Below, piece after piece: positions 27,073 to 35,488 of a stretch of DNA of 64,000 nucleotides. A program made the translations under genes and the position numbers. Source of the stretch: Alloiococcus sp035301245 (GTDB lineage: Bacteria; Bacillota; Bacilli; Lactobacillales; Carnobacteriaceae_A); the NCBI GenBank assembly GCA_035301245.1, contig DATGUS010000072.1, forward strand, positions 62,001 to 126,000, read 5' to 3'. Under the pieces are notes generated by a model. That model did not search any database, was not told the DNA's origin, and was given only the letters and a program-made list of their open reading frames with translations. Within the stretch, counting starts at the first letter, position 1; the number at the start of each line of letters is the position of its first letter.

Positions 27073-27687
27073 TTAGTGATCTTGTTCCTGCTCACTGATA
27101 TCCATAATTTCATTTCGAATAGATGACATTTCTTCATCTAACTGATAGACCGCTTTGGCCGTCTTTTGAAGACGACGTTTCAATTCTATTGGATAATCAC
27201 CTTTGTATTTATAATTCAAAGAGTGCTCAATTGACGCCCAAAAATTCATCGCTAAGGTTCTCACCTGAATCTCAACTAACACCTCATATTTTTGGTCAAT
27301 CACATCCACTGGATATTTACATACCAAGTGATAGGAACGGTAACCACTTTCTTTAATATGAGAGATGTAATCTTTTTCGTAGATAATTTCAAGATCTTCA
27401 CGCTTTCTCATTAATTCAACGACTTCTTGAACATCTTCCACAAAAGGACACATAATTCTTAAGCCAGCAATATCTTCCATCTCTTCTTCTAAATTTTCCA
27501 TTGCAATTTTTCGTATTTTTGATTTTTGAATAATACTTTCAACAGGTTTCAATCGACCTGTCACGAATTCAATCGGACTTGCTTCCCCACGCAGACGATA
27601 CATTTCCCGCTGACCTTTTAACTTCACTTTTAATTCATCTAATGCTAATTTATATGGAAATAAAAACAAATCCCAATCTGATCTCAT
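27073..27687 (-). CDS. relQ: Small alarmone synthetase RelQ
   Basis: Single-domain (p)ppGpp synthetase lacking a hydrolase domain. The RelA/SpoT synthetase core is visible: SPIEFVTGRLKPVESIIQK, then EDIAGLRIMCPFVEDV, DYISHIKESGYRSYHLV and VEIQVRTLAMNFWASIEHSLNYK. The start is the ATG at 27687, eight bases after GAGG; upstream in-frame ATGs lack a ribosome site. The product is about 204 residues. Its place before nadK matches yjbM in Bacillus, and it diverges from the CYTH gene. Confidence 0.95.
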   Translation of the reverse strand: MRSDWDLFLFPYKLALDELKVKLKGQREMYRLRGEASPIEFVTGRLKPVESIIQKSKIRKIAMENLEEEMEDIAGLRIMCPFVEDVQEVVELMRKREDLEIIYEKDYISHIKESGYRSYHLVCKYPVDVIDQKYEVLVEIQVRTLAMNFWASIEHSLNYKYKGDYPIELKRRLQKTAKAVYQLDEEMSSIRNEIMDISEQEQDH

Positions 27688-27767
27688 TACTAAAACCTCA
27701 TTACTTGTTTTTGTCATTATTAATTGTATCATTAAACTGTGATGAAACATAGAAAAGGGGTTAAATA

Positions 27768-28346
27768 ATGAGTCAAGAACTAGAAATTGAATTTAAAAAC
27801 TTATTAACAAAAAAAGAATACCATGAATTATTTGATGCATTTAACTTTGAAAACATTGAACCTATTGTTCAGGAAAATTTTTATTTTGATACGGCGGATA
27901 TGGCGATTCGTCAAAAGCATGCAGCATTAAGAATTAGAACAAAAGATAATTCTGCCAAAATCACATTAAAAACACCACAAGATGGTCACTTACTCGAAAC
28001 AAACGAGACCATTCCACTAAAAAAAGCAAAGTCAATCATCCAAAAAGGGGCATTTACCCCACCAAAATCAATCTTAAACCAGTTAAGTAAAGAACAAGTC
28101 ACTGTTGAAAAATTACAATTAATTGGTTCACTAAAAACAAAGCGTGTCGAAAAAGAGTATCATGGCGCCTTACTTGTTCTTGATCAAAGTTGGTACGGGG
28201 ATACGGTTGATTTTGAATTAGAGCTAGAAGCTTGTGACCATGACTTTGGAGAAGAGTTATTCTATAATATACTTCTTAACCACAAAATACCTAAACGCGA
28301 CACACCAAATAAGATTGCTCGTGCTCTTAACTACGATCCTTCTTGA
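27768..28346 (+). CDS. CYTH domain triphosphate-tunnel protein (YjbK-like)
   Basis: A 192-residue CYTH-family protein. The N-terminal ELEIEFKNLL carries the ExExK signature. Alternating basic and acidic strands follow (ALRIRTKD, KITLKTPQDG, VLDQSWYGDTVDFELELE), as expected for a tunnel that binds triphosphates with divalent metal. Family members include triphosphatases and adenylate cyclases; Firmicute YjbK is poorly characterised. The position next to relQ is conserved, which suggests a link to nucleotide or polyphosphate metabolism, an inference only. Confidence 0.88.
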   Translation: MSQELEIEFKNLLTKKEYHELFDAFNFENIEPIVQENFYFDTADMAIRQKHAALRIRTKDNSAKITLKTPQDGHLLETNETIPLKKAKSIIQKGAFTPPKSILNQLSKEQVTVEKLQLIGSLKTKRVEKEYHGALLVLDQSWYGDTVDFELELEACDHDFGEELFYNILLNHKIPKRDTPNKIARALNYDPS

Positions 28347-28434
28347 CGTTAAGCATATTATTAGGTACTATAAACAATATTTGATAACATAAATATGTGG
28401 AAATTGTACTATATAAACAGAAGGTGAATATATT

Positions 28435-29013
28435 TTGAATTCAAAAGAAATGATTGAAATTTTTTTGTTTGTTAATCCGTTAGACAAAAATTGTCTAGAA
28501 GTGGCAAGATCTGTTTGTCGTTTCCCTAAAAATCGCTCTGAAAAAGTAAATATTCGATTAATTACTTACAAGTTGAATAATAGCACGAAAACGACCTTTC
28601 AATCTTTTAAAAATACTGCTGTCTTTAATGCTGAATATTTAAGTTGTTTATCTTTTCAAGCGGCTTCTATGCAAGGTAAGAAAAAAGGAAATCAGTATTT
28701 TATAAATCTTCAATCATTGTTATTTGAAAAAAACTATGAATTTAGCGAAAAAACAATAATTAAAGCAGCTAAAGAAGCAAATATTGATTTAGAAATTTTT
28801 AAAGAAGATTTGTACTCCAACTTGGCAAAAAACTCTTGTCAACGAGATAAGCAACTAGCCAAAGAGATGGAAGTTAGAACAGTTCCAACATGTATCATCT
28901 ACTATCACAATCATTCTATGAATAAAACTCGGGTAGAAGATACTATCAGTGACTACACACTCCATTATGTGTGTAATACTTGTCACAGTCTCAAAGCTAT
29001 TGATACAAATTGA
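28435..29013 (+). CDS. spxH: ClpXP adaptor SpxH (YjbH-like, thioredoxin fold)
   Basis: A 192-residue DsbA-like protein. In Bacillus and Staphylococcus this family delivers Spx to ClpXP. The N-terminal strand IEIFLFVNPLDKNCLEVARSV aligns with the thioredoxin active-site region but has a single Cys rather than CxxC. The late RTVPTCIIYY is the cis-Pro loop. The start is TTG at 28435 with AAGGTGA 7-8 bases upstream; the next in-frame ATG is too far away. spx and mecA lie in the same window. The adaptor role is inferred from family and synteny. Confidence 0.82.
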   Translation: MNSKEMIEIFLFVNPLDKNCLEVARSVCRFPKNRSEKVNIRLITYKLNNSTKTTFQSFKNTAVFNAEYLSCLSFQAASMQGKKKGNQYFINLQSLLFEKNYEFSEKTIIKAAKEANIDLEIFKEDLYSNLAKNSCQRDKQLAKEMEVRTVPTCIIYYHNHSMNKTRVEDTISDYTLHYVCNTCHSLKAIDTN

Positions 29014-29046
29014 TAAACAACAAAATAATTTAATAAAGCAAAAAGG

Positions 29047-29105
29047 AAAGCTCTTAGCTTGATTCATCCTTTACCCGGAAAAGGATGAATCAAGCTAAGA
29101 GCTTT
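29047..29105 (+). terminator. Very long terminator hairpin after spxH
   Basis: A perfect 26-bp stem (29047-29072 with 29080-29105) and a 7-base loop ACCCGGA are followed by TTATTTATAT. It ends the plus-strand yjbK/spxH region. The perfect length is exceptional compared with the other terminators here. Confidence 0.9.
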
Positions 29106-29136
29106 TTATTTATATCATGACTAAAAATATAAACTA

Positions 29137-29170
29137 AAAGGCGTTAATGATTTACACCACTAACGCCTTT
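29137..29170 (-). terminator. Terminator after pepF
   Basis: The 10-bp stem AAAGGCGTTA/TAACGCCTTT (29137-29146, 29161-29170) is followed on the minus strand by TTAGTTTATATTTTTAG. It faces the spxH terminator across a convergent gap. Confidence 0.75.
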
Positions 29171-29225
29171 CCAGTCTAAATATCCTGTAGGGTAAATGAA
29201 GCACCTCTAAAAAATTACAAATGAT

Positions 29226-31040
29226 TTATTTTTCAACTTCTTTTAATACTTCTTCTAATTGATCTAAACGTGATTCAAAGACTTGCATTGCCCGTTGAAT
29301 ATAAGCTTTATCCGTCATATCAACACCTGCTTTTTTCATAATGTCGATTGGATAGTCGCTGCGTCCGGCTTTTAGATAAGTCAGGTACGCTTCAAGCGCA
29401 CCCTCTTCTTCGTTAACAATCTTATCAGCTAGAGCAGTCGCAGCACAAAAGCCAGTTGCATATTGATACACGTAGTAGCCCATGTAGAAGTGAGGAATGC
29501 GTGACCATTCATATTGAATCTGATCATCATTCACCACTGCATCACCATAGTAACGATCATTCATTTCTGAATACGTTTCATTTAAATATTGACCTGTTAG
29601 TGGTTGACCTTCAGCCGCTGCTGTATGAATTTTATGTTCGAATTCGGCAAACTGCGTCTGTCTAAACACAGTACCTTTGAAACCATCTAAATATTGATTT
29701 AATACAAACACTTTAGTTAATGGGTCTTTAGCATTTTCTAGCAAGTAATCGGTTAATATATTTTCATTTGTTGTTGAAGCAATTTCTGCTAAGAAAATTG
29801 AGTAGTCCCCATAAACATATGGCTGAGTGGAACGAGTAAAATAACTGTGAACACTATGACCTAATTCATGAACTAATGTGTATAAATTATTTAATGAATC
29901 ATGCCAATTTAATAGAATATAAGGATTTGTATCATAACCACCTGATGAGTAAGCGCCACTACGTTTGCCTTTATTTTCAACAACATCAATCCAACGATCA
30001 TTGAAAGCTTTTTCTAATACCTTTACGTATTCATCACCTAATTTTTCTAACCCTTTAAATGTGACATCAATCGCTTCTTCATAAGAATAGTTCAGTGATG
30101 ACTCTCCTGTAATTGGTGTATATAAATCATACATATGCATTTCATCAAGTTCTAAAACTTTCTTACGTAAAGCCATATAACGATGGAACAATGGTAAGTT
30201 CTCATTAACAACTTCAATTAAAGTATCGTGCACAGATTCTGGAATATGATTATTTGATAATGCACGGTCTCTAGCAGATGTGTAATTATGAACTTTAGCC
30301 AGATAGTTATTCTTCTTCACTTCATTCTGCAGTGTGCTTGCTAAAGTATTGTTAAAGCTCCTATATACATCATACATTTTTTCAAAGGCTTCTTTACGGA
30401 CACTACGGTCAGTACTTTCCATTAATTGCCCATATAAACCATGTGATAGCTGTACTTCTTGGCCATTTTCATTCTTTACAAGTGGGAACTGAATATCAGC
30501 ATTATTAAGCATTGCGAAAGTCTGTCTACTTCCTGATAACACTTCACTTGCTGCAGCTAACATCGCTTCTTTGTCAGCACTTAAAACGTGATCACGATTT
30601 GCTAATGATTTTTCTATTTCATGACGATACACTTCTAACTTCGGCTCATCATTAAAATATTGTTCAATTTTATCATTAGACACACTTAACAATTCAGGTT
30701 GAAACCATGATGTTGCTTCTCCTGCTTGGCTTAATAAGCCTCTTGCACGGTCTTGAAGCGCTTGATAGTCTGAGTTACTTGTATCTTGGTCACTCTTCAA
30801 GTGTGCATAGACGTAAACATTTTCTAGTTTACGATGTAAATTTAGAATTGTTTCTAAAGCTGTTAAAAAGGAAGTTGCTCCATCATCGAGTGTGCCTTTT
30901 TTAGAAGCAGCTTCTTTAATAGATGATTGCGCTTCGTCAAAAGCTGCTTCCCACTTTTCGTCGGATTCATAAATTGGAGTTAAATCCCATGTTAATTCAA
31001 CTTTAACCTCTTCACGTTTAGGTAATTCATTCAATGTCAT
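29226..31040 (-). CDS. pepF: Oligoendopeptidase F
   Basis: M3-family zinc metallopeptidase cleaving short peptides in the cytoplasm. The product of about 604 residues has the zinc motif NLYTLVHELGHSVHSYF with a downstream Glu ligand (FLAEIASTTNE), and the C-terminal HFYMGYYVYQYATGFCAATALA signature. The ATG at 31040 (MTLNELPKREEV) follows GAGGG by eight bases and matches PepF N termini. Position next to spxH and coiA reproduces Bacillus yjbG. Confidence 0.96.
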   Translation of the reverse strand: MTLNELPKREEVKVELTWDLTPIYESDEKWEAAFDEAQSSIKEAASKKGTLDDGATSFLTALETILNLHRKLENVYVYAHLKSDQDTSNSDYQALQDRARGLLSQAGEATSWFQPELLSVSNDKIEQYFNDEPKLEVYRHEIEKSLANRDHVLSADKEAMLAAASEVLSGSRQTFAMLNNADIQFPLVKNENGQEVQLSHGLYGQLMESTDRSVRKEAFEKMYDVYRSFNNTLASTLQNEVKKNNYLAKVHNYTSARDRALSNNHIPESVHDTLIEVVNENLPLFHRYMALRKKVLELDEMHMYDLYTPITGESSLNYSYEEAIDVTFKGLEKLGDEYVKVLEKAFNDRWIDVVENKGKRSGAYSSGGYDTNPYILLNWHDSLNNLYTLVHELGHSVHSYFTRSTQPYVYGDYSIFLAEIASTTNENILTDYLLENAKDPLTKVFVLNQYLDGFKGTVFRQTQFAEFEHKIHTAAAEGQPLTGQYLNETYSEMNDRYYGDAVVNDDQIQYEWSRIPHFYMGYYVYQYATGFCAATALADKIVNEEEGALEAYLTYLKAGRSDYPIDIMKKAGVDMTDKAYIQRAMQVFESRLDQLEEVLKEVEK

Positions 31041-31101
31041 TAAAAATCCCTCTCTTTGATTAAACACTTTCTAATGTACTTATCATTTTATCATAATCTA
31101 T

Positions 31102-32298
31102 TTAATTTTTCTCAGAATATGAAAACTTCAAACGCTCCATTGTTCGATCGTAAGAATCCTTCATGCGAATGCGAGTATCTTCTGAAAAATCTGATACATT
31201 AGAGTCTGCTGCCGGTAGTATAGTATATTCATATCTTCCGCCTTCAATGGCATTTCTTTGAACCCATGTTGGTGTAAAAGAAACATGAGTTAATTCAACG
31301 GAATCTGTATCTTTCAGTCTTTCAAAGTCTAAGTGAACAATCACACCATCCTCAGTCGGTCTAAATGCTTCTCCTAAACTTTCAAAGCGTTGATTAGATA
31401 AGAAATTACCAACTGAATAAATTATAAACATCTCATGATCCTCATATGTAATCATTTCAGCTTCTTGAATGACATGAGGGTGTGAGCCGATGACTGCGTC
31501 CACGCCTAATTCCGCAAATACTTGAGCAAAATGCTTTTGTTCTTCTGATAATTCTGAAGTATATTCTTCTCCCCAGTGAGCATAAGCTAAAATAATATCT
31601 GGATCAGTCTCTTTCACTGCATTAATTTCTTTTTCAATGATTTCTTCTTCCAACAAGTTGATATGTTGGTACATCTCTTCATTAGTAAACCAATTTGTTT
31701 CTTGACCATTAACAAAGGAAGTGAAAGCAACTATCGCTACGTCAATACCATTGATTGTTTCAGTATAAAAACGTTCTGAATCATCATCAATAGATGTTCC
31801 AATAGCCGGTAAGCCTTGTTTTTCAATCCACTGAACCGTCTGAACAGCTCCTTTCACTAAGTTGTCCATACTATGATTATTTGCTGTAACAATCCCATTA
31901 AAACCAGCATAATCAAGGCCTTCAATTAATTCTTTTGGAGTGACGAATGATGGATAACCACTATACTCACTAGATTCAGCACTTAAAGTAGTTTCTAAAT
32001 TAACAAGGTTTAAATCTGACTCATCAAAAATAGGTTTGACATAATCAAACATTTGGTCAAAATTGTATTCTTCTGTTTGATTTGGATCGGCTGCTTTATA
32101 TATACCGGAATGACCAATGACATCACCCACGGCCGAAACACGAAGCTGTTCAACCCCTTCTTCCACCATTTCTTGAGTAGCTTCATTATGACCATTAGAT
32201 AACTCTTCATTTCCAGTCGGGGCTTCTTCTAGACTACAACCTACTAGAGCAATTGAAGCTGTTACTAATATTAAATGCTTCTTTAATAATGACTTCAT
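31102..32298 (-). CDS. CapA/PgsA-like metallophosphatase lipoprotein
   Basis: A 398-residue lipoprotein of the PGA_cap family. The signal peptide ends in the lipobox SIALVGC. Conserved metal-site blocks are visible: SAVGDVIGHSGIYKAA, DLNLVNLETTLSAE, GIVTANNHSMDN, ILAYAHWGEEYT and DAVIGSHPHVIQEAE. The family includes poly-gamma-glutamate capsule proteins, but no pgsBC is present, so a capsule role is not supported here. The start overlaps the vanY-like stop by 4 bases (ATGA). Both are anchored outside the membrane, suggesting a joint envelope function. Confidence 0.85.
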   Translation of the reverse strand: MKSLLKKHLILVTASIALVGCSLEEAPTGNEELSNGHNEATQEMVEEGVEQLRVSAVGDVIGHSGIYKAADPNQTEEYNFDQMFDYVKPIFDESDLNLVNLETTLSAESSEYSGYPSFVTPKELIEGLDYAGFNGIVTANNHSMDNLVKGAVQTVQWIEKQGLPAIGTSIDDDSERFYTETINGIDVAIVAFTSFVNGQETNWFTNEEMYQHINLLEEEIIEKEINAVKETDPDIILAYAHWGEEYTSELSEEQKHFAQVFAELGVDAVIGSHPHVIQEAEMITYEDHEMFIIYSVGNFLSNQRFESLGEAFRPTEDGVIVHLDFERLKDTDSVELTHVSFTPTWVQRNAIEGGRYEYTILPAADSNVSDFSEDTRIRMKDSYDRTMERLKFSYSEKN

Positions 32299-33053
32299 TC
32301 ATCTAACTCCTCTTGATTATTTAAAAACTCTTCATAAGTGAGGTTGTTTTCATATAAATATGTCGCCAATTCTTCACCAAAATAACGATAGTGCCATGGC
32401 TCGTATTGATAACCTGTGATGTCTTCTTTTCCTTCAGGATAGCGCATTACAAAACCAAATTGATGAGCATTCTGAGATAGCCATTTACCTTCGGGTACAT
32501 TAATAAACTCTTCTGTCAGCTCATTGTTCACGCTCTCGGCAGTGATATCCATTGCTAAACCGGTCTGGTGTTCACTAGTTCCTGGACGAGCACTAAAACG
32601 GTCTGCTGTCTCTTGATCATGCGTACTAACATAATTCGAATAAAGATTTTCTTGCGTTAAGTAAGAACGATACCCTGACCTTGCCTTTAATTCCATACCT
32701 TCAGATAGTGCTGCTTCAAACATGTTGGATAACTGCTCTGAAGCTTCTTGTCTTAATTGTCTAACTTCTGGATTTTCGATAACGTACGATACATCGATCG
32801 TTACGAGATCACTTGGAATATAATTTTTATCTAAAGCATGATTTTTATTAGTTAATACAGTTAATGAATTTGATTCATTTGGATTAACTTCTATATTATT
32901 TGCTTTATTCTGATTCTCTACTGATGAGCAGTCATCAGTATTTTGAACAGTTTCTTTATTTTCTAATTGATTATTTAATTGTTCTTCTTTTGGAGATCCA
33001 CACGCATATAGAGACATGGTGGCTCCTAATATAAATAAATATTTTGTAAACAT
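32295..33053 (-). CDS. VanY-type D-Ala-D-Ala carboxypeptidase lipoprotein
   Basis: M15B metallopeptidase expected to trim the terminal D-Ala of peptidoglycan stem peptides. The N terminus is a lipoprotein signal (LFILGATMSLYAC). The catalytic blocks are KARSGYRSYLTQENLY, then GTSEHQTGLAMDITAE (His and Asp zinc ligands) and YEPWHYRYFGEE (Glu-x-x-His). The start is the ATG at 33053, nine bases after GGAG; the longer GTG frame includes that site. Housekeeping VanY-like (DacB/LdcB-type) proteins are common, and nothing suggests a vancomycin cluster. Confidence 0.9.
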   Translation of the reverse strand: MFTKYLFILGATMSLYACGSPKEEQLNNQLENKETVQNTDDCSSVENQNKANNIEVNPNESNSLTVLTNKNHALDKNYIPSDLVTIDVSYVIENPEVRQLRQEASEQLSNMFEAALSEGMELKARSGYRSYLTQENLYSNYVSTHDQETADRFSARPGTSEHQTGLAMDITAESVNNELTEEFINVPEGKWLSQNAHQFGFVMRYPEGKEDITGYQYEPWHYRYFGEELATYLYENNLTYEEFLNNQEELDE

Positions 33054-33113
33054 CTGAATCATCTCCACTATACTATTAAACCATTAAATCCAGCAGATTA
33101 AAACCGCTTTTCA

Positions 33114-34172
33114 TCAACATCTACACCACTTATCATCATTAACTCGAAAAAGTACCCCTTCTGACTCCAATAAATCCATAAAATCTGAAAAACATCTCAT
33201 TCGGTATTGAGCGTCAACATTGGGCATAATATAAAGTTTTATACGACCAGACCCAATCTGTTTTTTTAACCATAATCGAACTGTATCTTTAGAAATGATA
33301 GTGTCCTGTTCAAAGTTATTGATCCAATGATACAAATCATATTTCCATGCATAGCCAGGCGTCATCACCGTCCATTCACCTTCACATGGTAAGAATATCA
33401 TTGAAGGTAGAGTAAACAAATTATCCCCTTGATTATACATTTTATTAAAAAAGCACCGAGCATTCTTAGTCTTAAAATACTGCATTCTTCTTAATTCTTT
33501 AAATGCCTTTTGCGTAATGATTTGTTGATCAACGAGTTGAATGTTGTAAGGTTCCGGAAGGTCTTTCATTGTAACGAAACGCGTGAGATATGATGTGGAC
33601 CACTTTAATCTGTCAAGGTAGTGAAAATGATGATGAATAATTAACTGCTTATTAATTATATCTAAATATAGTAAATTGGGAGTCGTTAAAACATATTGAT
33701 TCATCATTGCACGATGAAGCTGAGTAAGTCGTGTGTTTAAGATTAAAGGTGATCCAATAATCCACAATACAATGATATCTGCTTTTTTGTACCCTTTAGA
33801 TCTTTTCAGAACATCTTTTACAGAAATTGAACTACATTGAAACTCAATCGCTATTTTTTGCTTATTTTTCGTGATTAGCAAATCTGGCCGTTGTTTCAAT
33901 GTCTTGATATAAGGTTCCATTTCAATCGATTCCACATGGGGCTTTAAAAAGTGATATAAGAAATATTTGCCCCTTATATGCTCTTCGGTCTCACCTTCAG
34001 AAAAAGATTGACATTCACTATTTTTGTAGTGAGAAAAATGAGGCATATTTTTAGTGCCTTGTTTTAAAAAGACTTTTTCTTTACAACTTGGACAAAAGTA
34101 GCAATTTTCTGAATTCTTTTTTTCTAGTGAAGCATTTTTCAATTGATTATATTGATCATAAGCAATTAACAT
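33114..34172 (-). CDS. coiA: Competence protein CoiA-like nuclease
   Basis: A 352-residue CoiA-family protein, needed for DNA processing in transformation of streptococci and Bacillus. The N terminus has a zinc-finger-like block (CYFCPSCKEKVFLKQG, then HFSHYKNSEC). The nuclease core RPDLLITKNKQKIAIEFQCSSIS resembles PD-(D/E)xK with EFQ. The C-terminal region is unassigned. It is located between mecA and pepF as in Bacillus (yjbF). Other late competence genes are not in the window, so actual competence cannot be judged. Confidence 0.88.
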   Translation of the reverse strand: MLIAYDQYNQLKNASLEKKNSENCYFCPSCKEKVFLKQGTKNMPHFSHYKNSECQSFSEGETEEHIRGKYFLYHFLKPHVESIEMEPYIKTLKQRPDLLITKNKQKIAIEFQCSSISVKDVLKRSKGYKKADIIVLWIIGSPLILNTRLTQLHRAMMNQYVLTTPNLLYLDIINKQLIIHHHFHYLDRLKWSTSYLTRFVTMKDLPEPYNIQLVDQQIITQKAFKELRRMQYFKTKNARCFFNKMYNQGDNLFTLPSMIFLPCEGEWTVMTPGYAWKYDLYHWINNFEQDTIISKDTVRLWLKKQIGSGRIKLYIMPNVDAQYRMRCFSDFMDLLESEGVLFRVNDDKWCRC

Positions 34173-34235
34173 GAGTATCCCTCCCCTACAGTATACGAAT
34201 TAATTGTTTTACATTATTTATTTTTAAAAATAAAT

Positions 34236-34270
34236 ATAAAAAAGAACTCAGCTCTCACCAAGTTCTTTTT
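34236..34270 (-). terminator. Terminator after mecA
   Basis: The stem AAAAAGAACT/AGTTCTTTTT (34239-34248, 34261-34270) is followed on the minus strand by a T-rich tail. It separates mecA from coiA. Confidence 0.8.
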
Positions 34271-34282
34271 TATAGTCTTCAA

Positions 34283-34975
34283 TTAAAAATGTGTTTTTAA
34301 AATACCTAAAGCATTCTCTTCAATAATGACATCGGCATGTTCCTCAAGCACATCGACTGATACCGGACTCTCTTCTCCATATTCTTTTACTTTCGCAAAT
34401 AATAATTTACGATATACTTCAGTGGTACGATATAAGTCTTCAAATTCAAGATATAGATAATAGATTGAATTCTGATGGTATAATACTGAATCAATAAATT
34501 CATCATCTAAATCAGTAACTAAAATTAAGAGTTTTTCAATATTATCGAATGCAACAATCATTGATGATGTTTTCTCATTATGATTATCATCCAGATTTGA
34601 ATCATCTTCCAATTGACCAAGAATATCATTTATCACTTTTGAATCCTCTGAATCCTCGCCTTTAGATTTTTTCTTTTCGTTTGATGATAGTTGTTTTGAT
34701 TCACGAGCAATTGAATTAATGATATCTTCATCAACATTTGCCCCTTTACTAATAAATAATTCCAACCCGTTATTTTTTGGCATTACTTGGAACGTGACTG
34801 CATCAGAATCTTTAAAGTCATCATTCAAATCGACTTCTTCTAAAATACCATAAAAAAAACTTTCAATTTGTTTTTCATTTCCTAATAAATCCAAAAATGT
34901 TATTCCGCGATTCATGAGATCCGAGTTATCAATAGTGACACGTATAGTATCATCATTAATGTGTTCAATTTCCAT
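34283..34975 (-). CDS. mecA: Adaptor protein MecA
   Basis: Adaptor that binds unfolded or specific substrates (ComK, ComX or Spx in relatives) and activates ClpC for ClpCP degradation. The 230-residue protein has the MecA N-terminal domain (MEIEHINDDTIRVTIDNSDLMNRGITFLDLL), an acidic Ser/Lys-rich linker at about 95-135, and the C-terminal ClpC-binding domain (SMIVAFDNIEKLLILV, SIYYLYLEF, VDVLEEHADVII). It lies downstream of spx, with a terminator between them. Confidence 0.95.
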   Translation of the reverse strand: MEIEHINDDTIRVTIDNSDLMNRGITFLDLLGNEKQIESFFYGILEEVDLNDDFKDSDAVTFQVMPKNNGLELFISKGANVDEDIINSIARESKQLSSNEKKKSKGEDSEDSKVINDILGQLEDDSNLDDNHNEKTSSMIVAFDNIEKLLILVTDLDDEFIDSVLYHQNSIYYLYLEFEDLYRTTEVYRKLLFAKVKEYGEESPVSVDVLEEHADVIIEENALGILKTHF

Positions 34976-35040
34976 AGCTCAATCACCTCATTCACTATTT
35001 TAAAACTATGGTAGATTAACCAATTAAACCTTATTATACA

Positions 35041-35075
35041 AAAAAAGGTGTCACTATTCAATAGCGACACTCTTT
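35041..35075 (-). terminator. Terminator between spx and mecA
   Basis: The minus strand has an 11-13 bp stem around GTGTCGCTATT/AATAGTGACAC with one G-T pair, then a run of T (35046-35040). It follows the spx stop by a few bases. Confidence 0.85.
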
Positions 35076-35077
35076 GA

Positions 35078-35452
35078 CTAATATTCCATAATAACACGGG
35101 TAGGTTTAGGCAAAAATTTATTAAGTTCTTCTTCGTTATAGCCTACAAGCATTCGTTTATCATCATACAATATAGGCAGTTTCAATAATTTGGGTTCTCT
35201 CTCCATTGATTCATAAAGTTCTTTAAGTGAGATATCATTATCTTCAATGACATGCTGCACCATTGAAAGGTATTCTGGCGCAATGATATCAATTACACCC
35301 ATCTCAGTTAATGATGTCATTTGCTTTAACTCTTCCATGGTCACCAAATCATCAAATAATTCCTTTTCTTGATATGGTATGCAACGTTTGTCTAACCATT
35401 GTTTTACCTTTTTACAATCAATCGAACTTGGATACGTAAATAACTTAAGCAT
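35078..35452 (-). CDS. spx: Spx/ArsC-family regulator with altered redox motif
   Basis: A 124-residue Spx-type protein that would bind the RNA polymerase alpha C-terminal domain and control thiol-stress genes. The fold is clear (LFTYPSSIDCKKVKQWLDKRCIPYQEKELFDD, then LLKLPILYDDKRMLVGYNEEEL). The usual N-terminal CxxC is SSIDC here, so the first redox Cys is replaced by Ser while the second is kept. Relatives with this change exist among Spx paralogues. The gene is followed by mecA as in Bacillus. It could alternatively be a redox-insensitive paralogue rather than the main Spx. Confidence 0.87.
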   Translation of the reverse strand: MLKLFTYPSSIDCKKVKQWLDKRCIPYQEKELFDDLVTMEELKQMTSLTEMGVIDIIAPEYLSMVQHVIEDNDISLKELYESMEREPKLLKLPILYDDKRMLVGYNEEELNKFLPKPTRVIMEY

Positions 35453-35488
35453 ATCTATCCCCCATAATTTTTATTTTTAGATAGCGGC

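Noticed and set aside
31102..32298. Poly-gamma-glutamate capsule locus
   Set aside because: A lone CapA-type metallophosphatase without pgsB/pgsC or a ligase does not make a capsule operon.
32295..33053. Vancomycin resistance determinant
   Set aside because: Only a housekeeping-type VanY-like lipoprotein is present; there is no vanRS, vanHAX or equivalent ligase cluster.
34190..34200. TACGAAT-like competence (SigX) box near coiA
   Set aside because: It reads TACGAATT on the plus strand, opposite to coiA, and has no other supporting element.
35078..35452. Arsenate reductase ArsC
   Set aside because: The sequence is in the ArsC/Spx superfamily, but gene neighbourhood (mecA, coiA) and length favour Spx; no ars genes are present.
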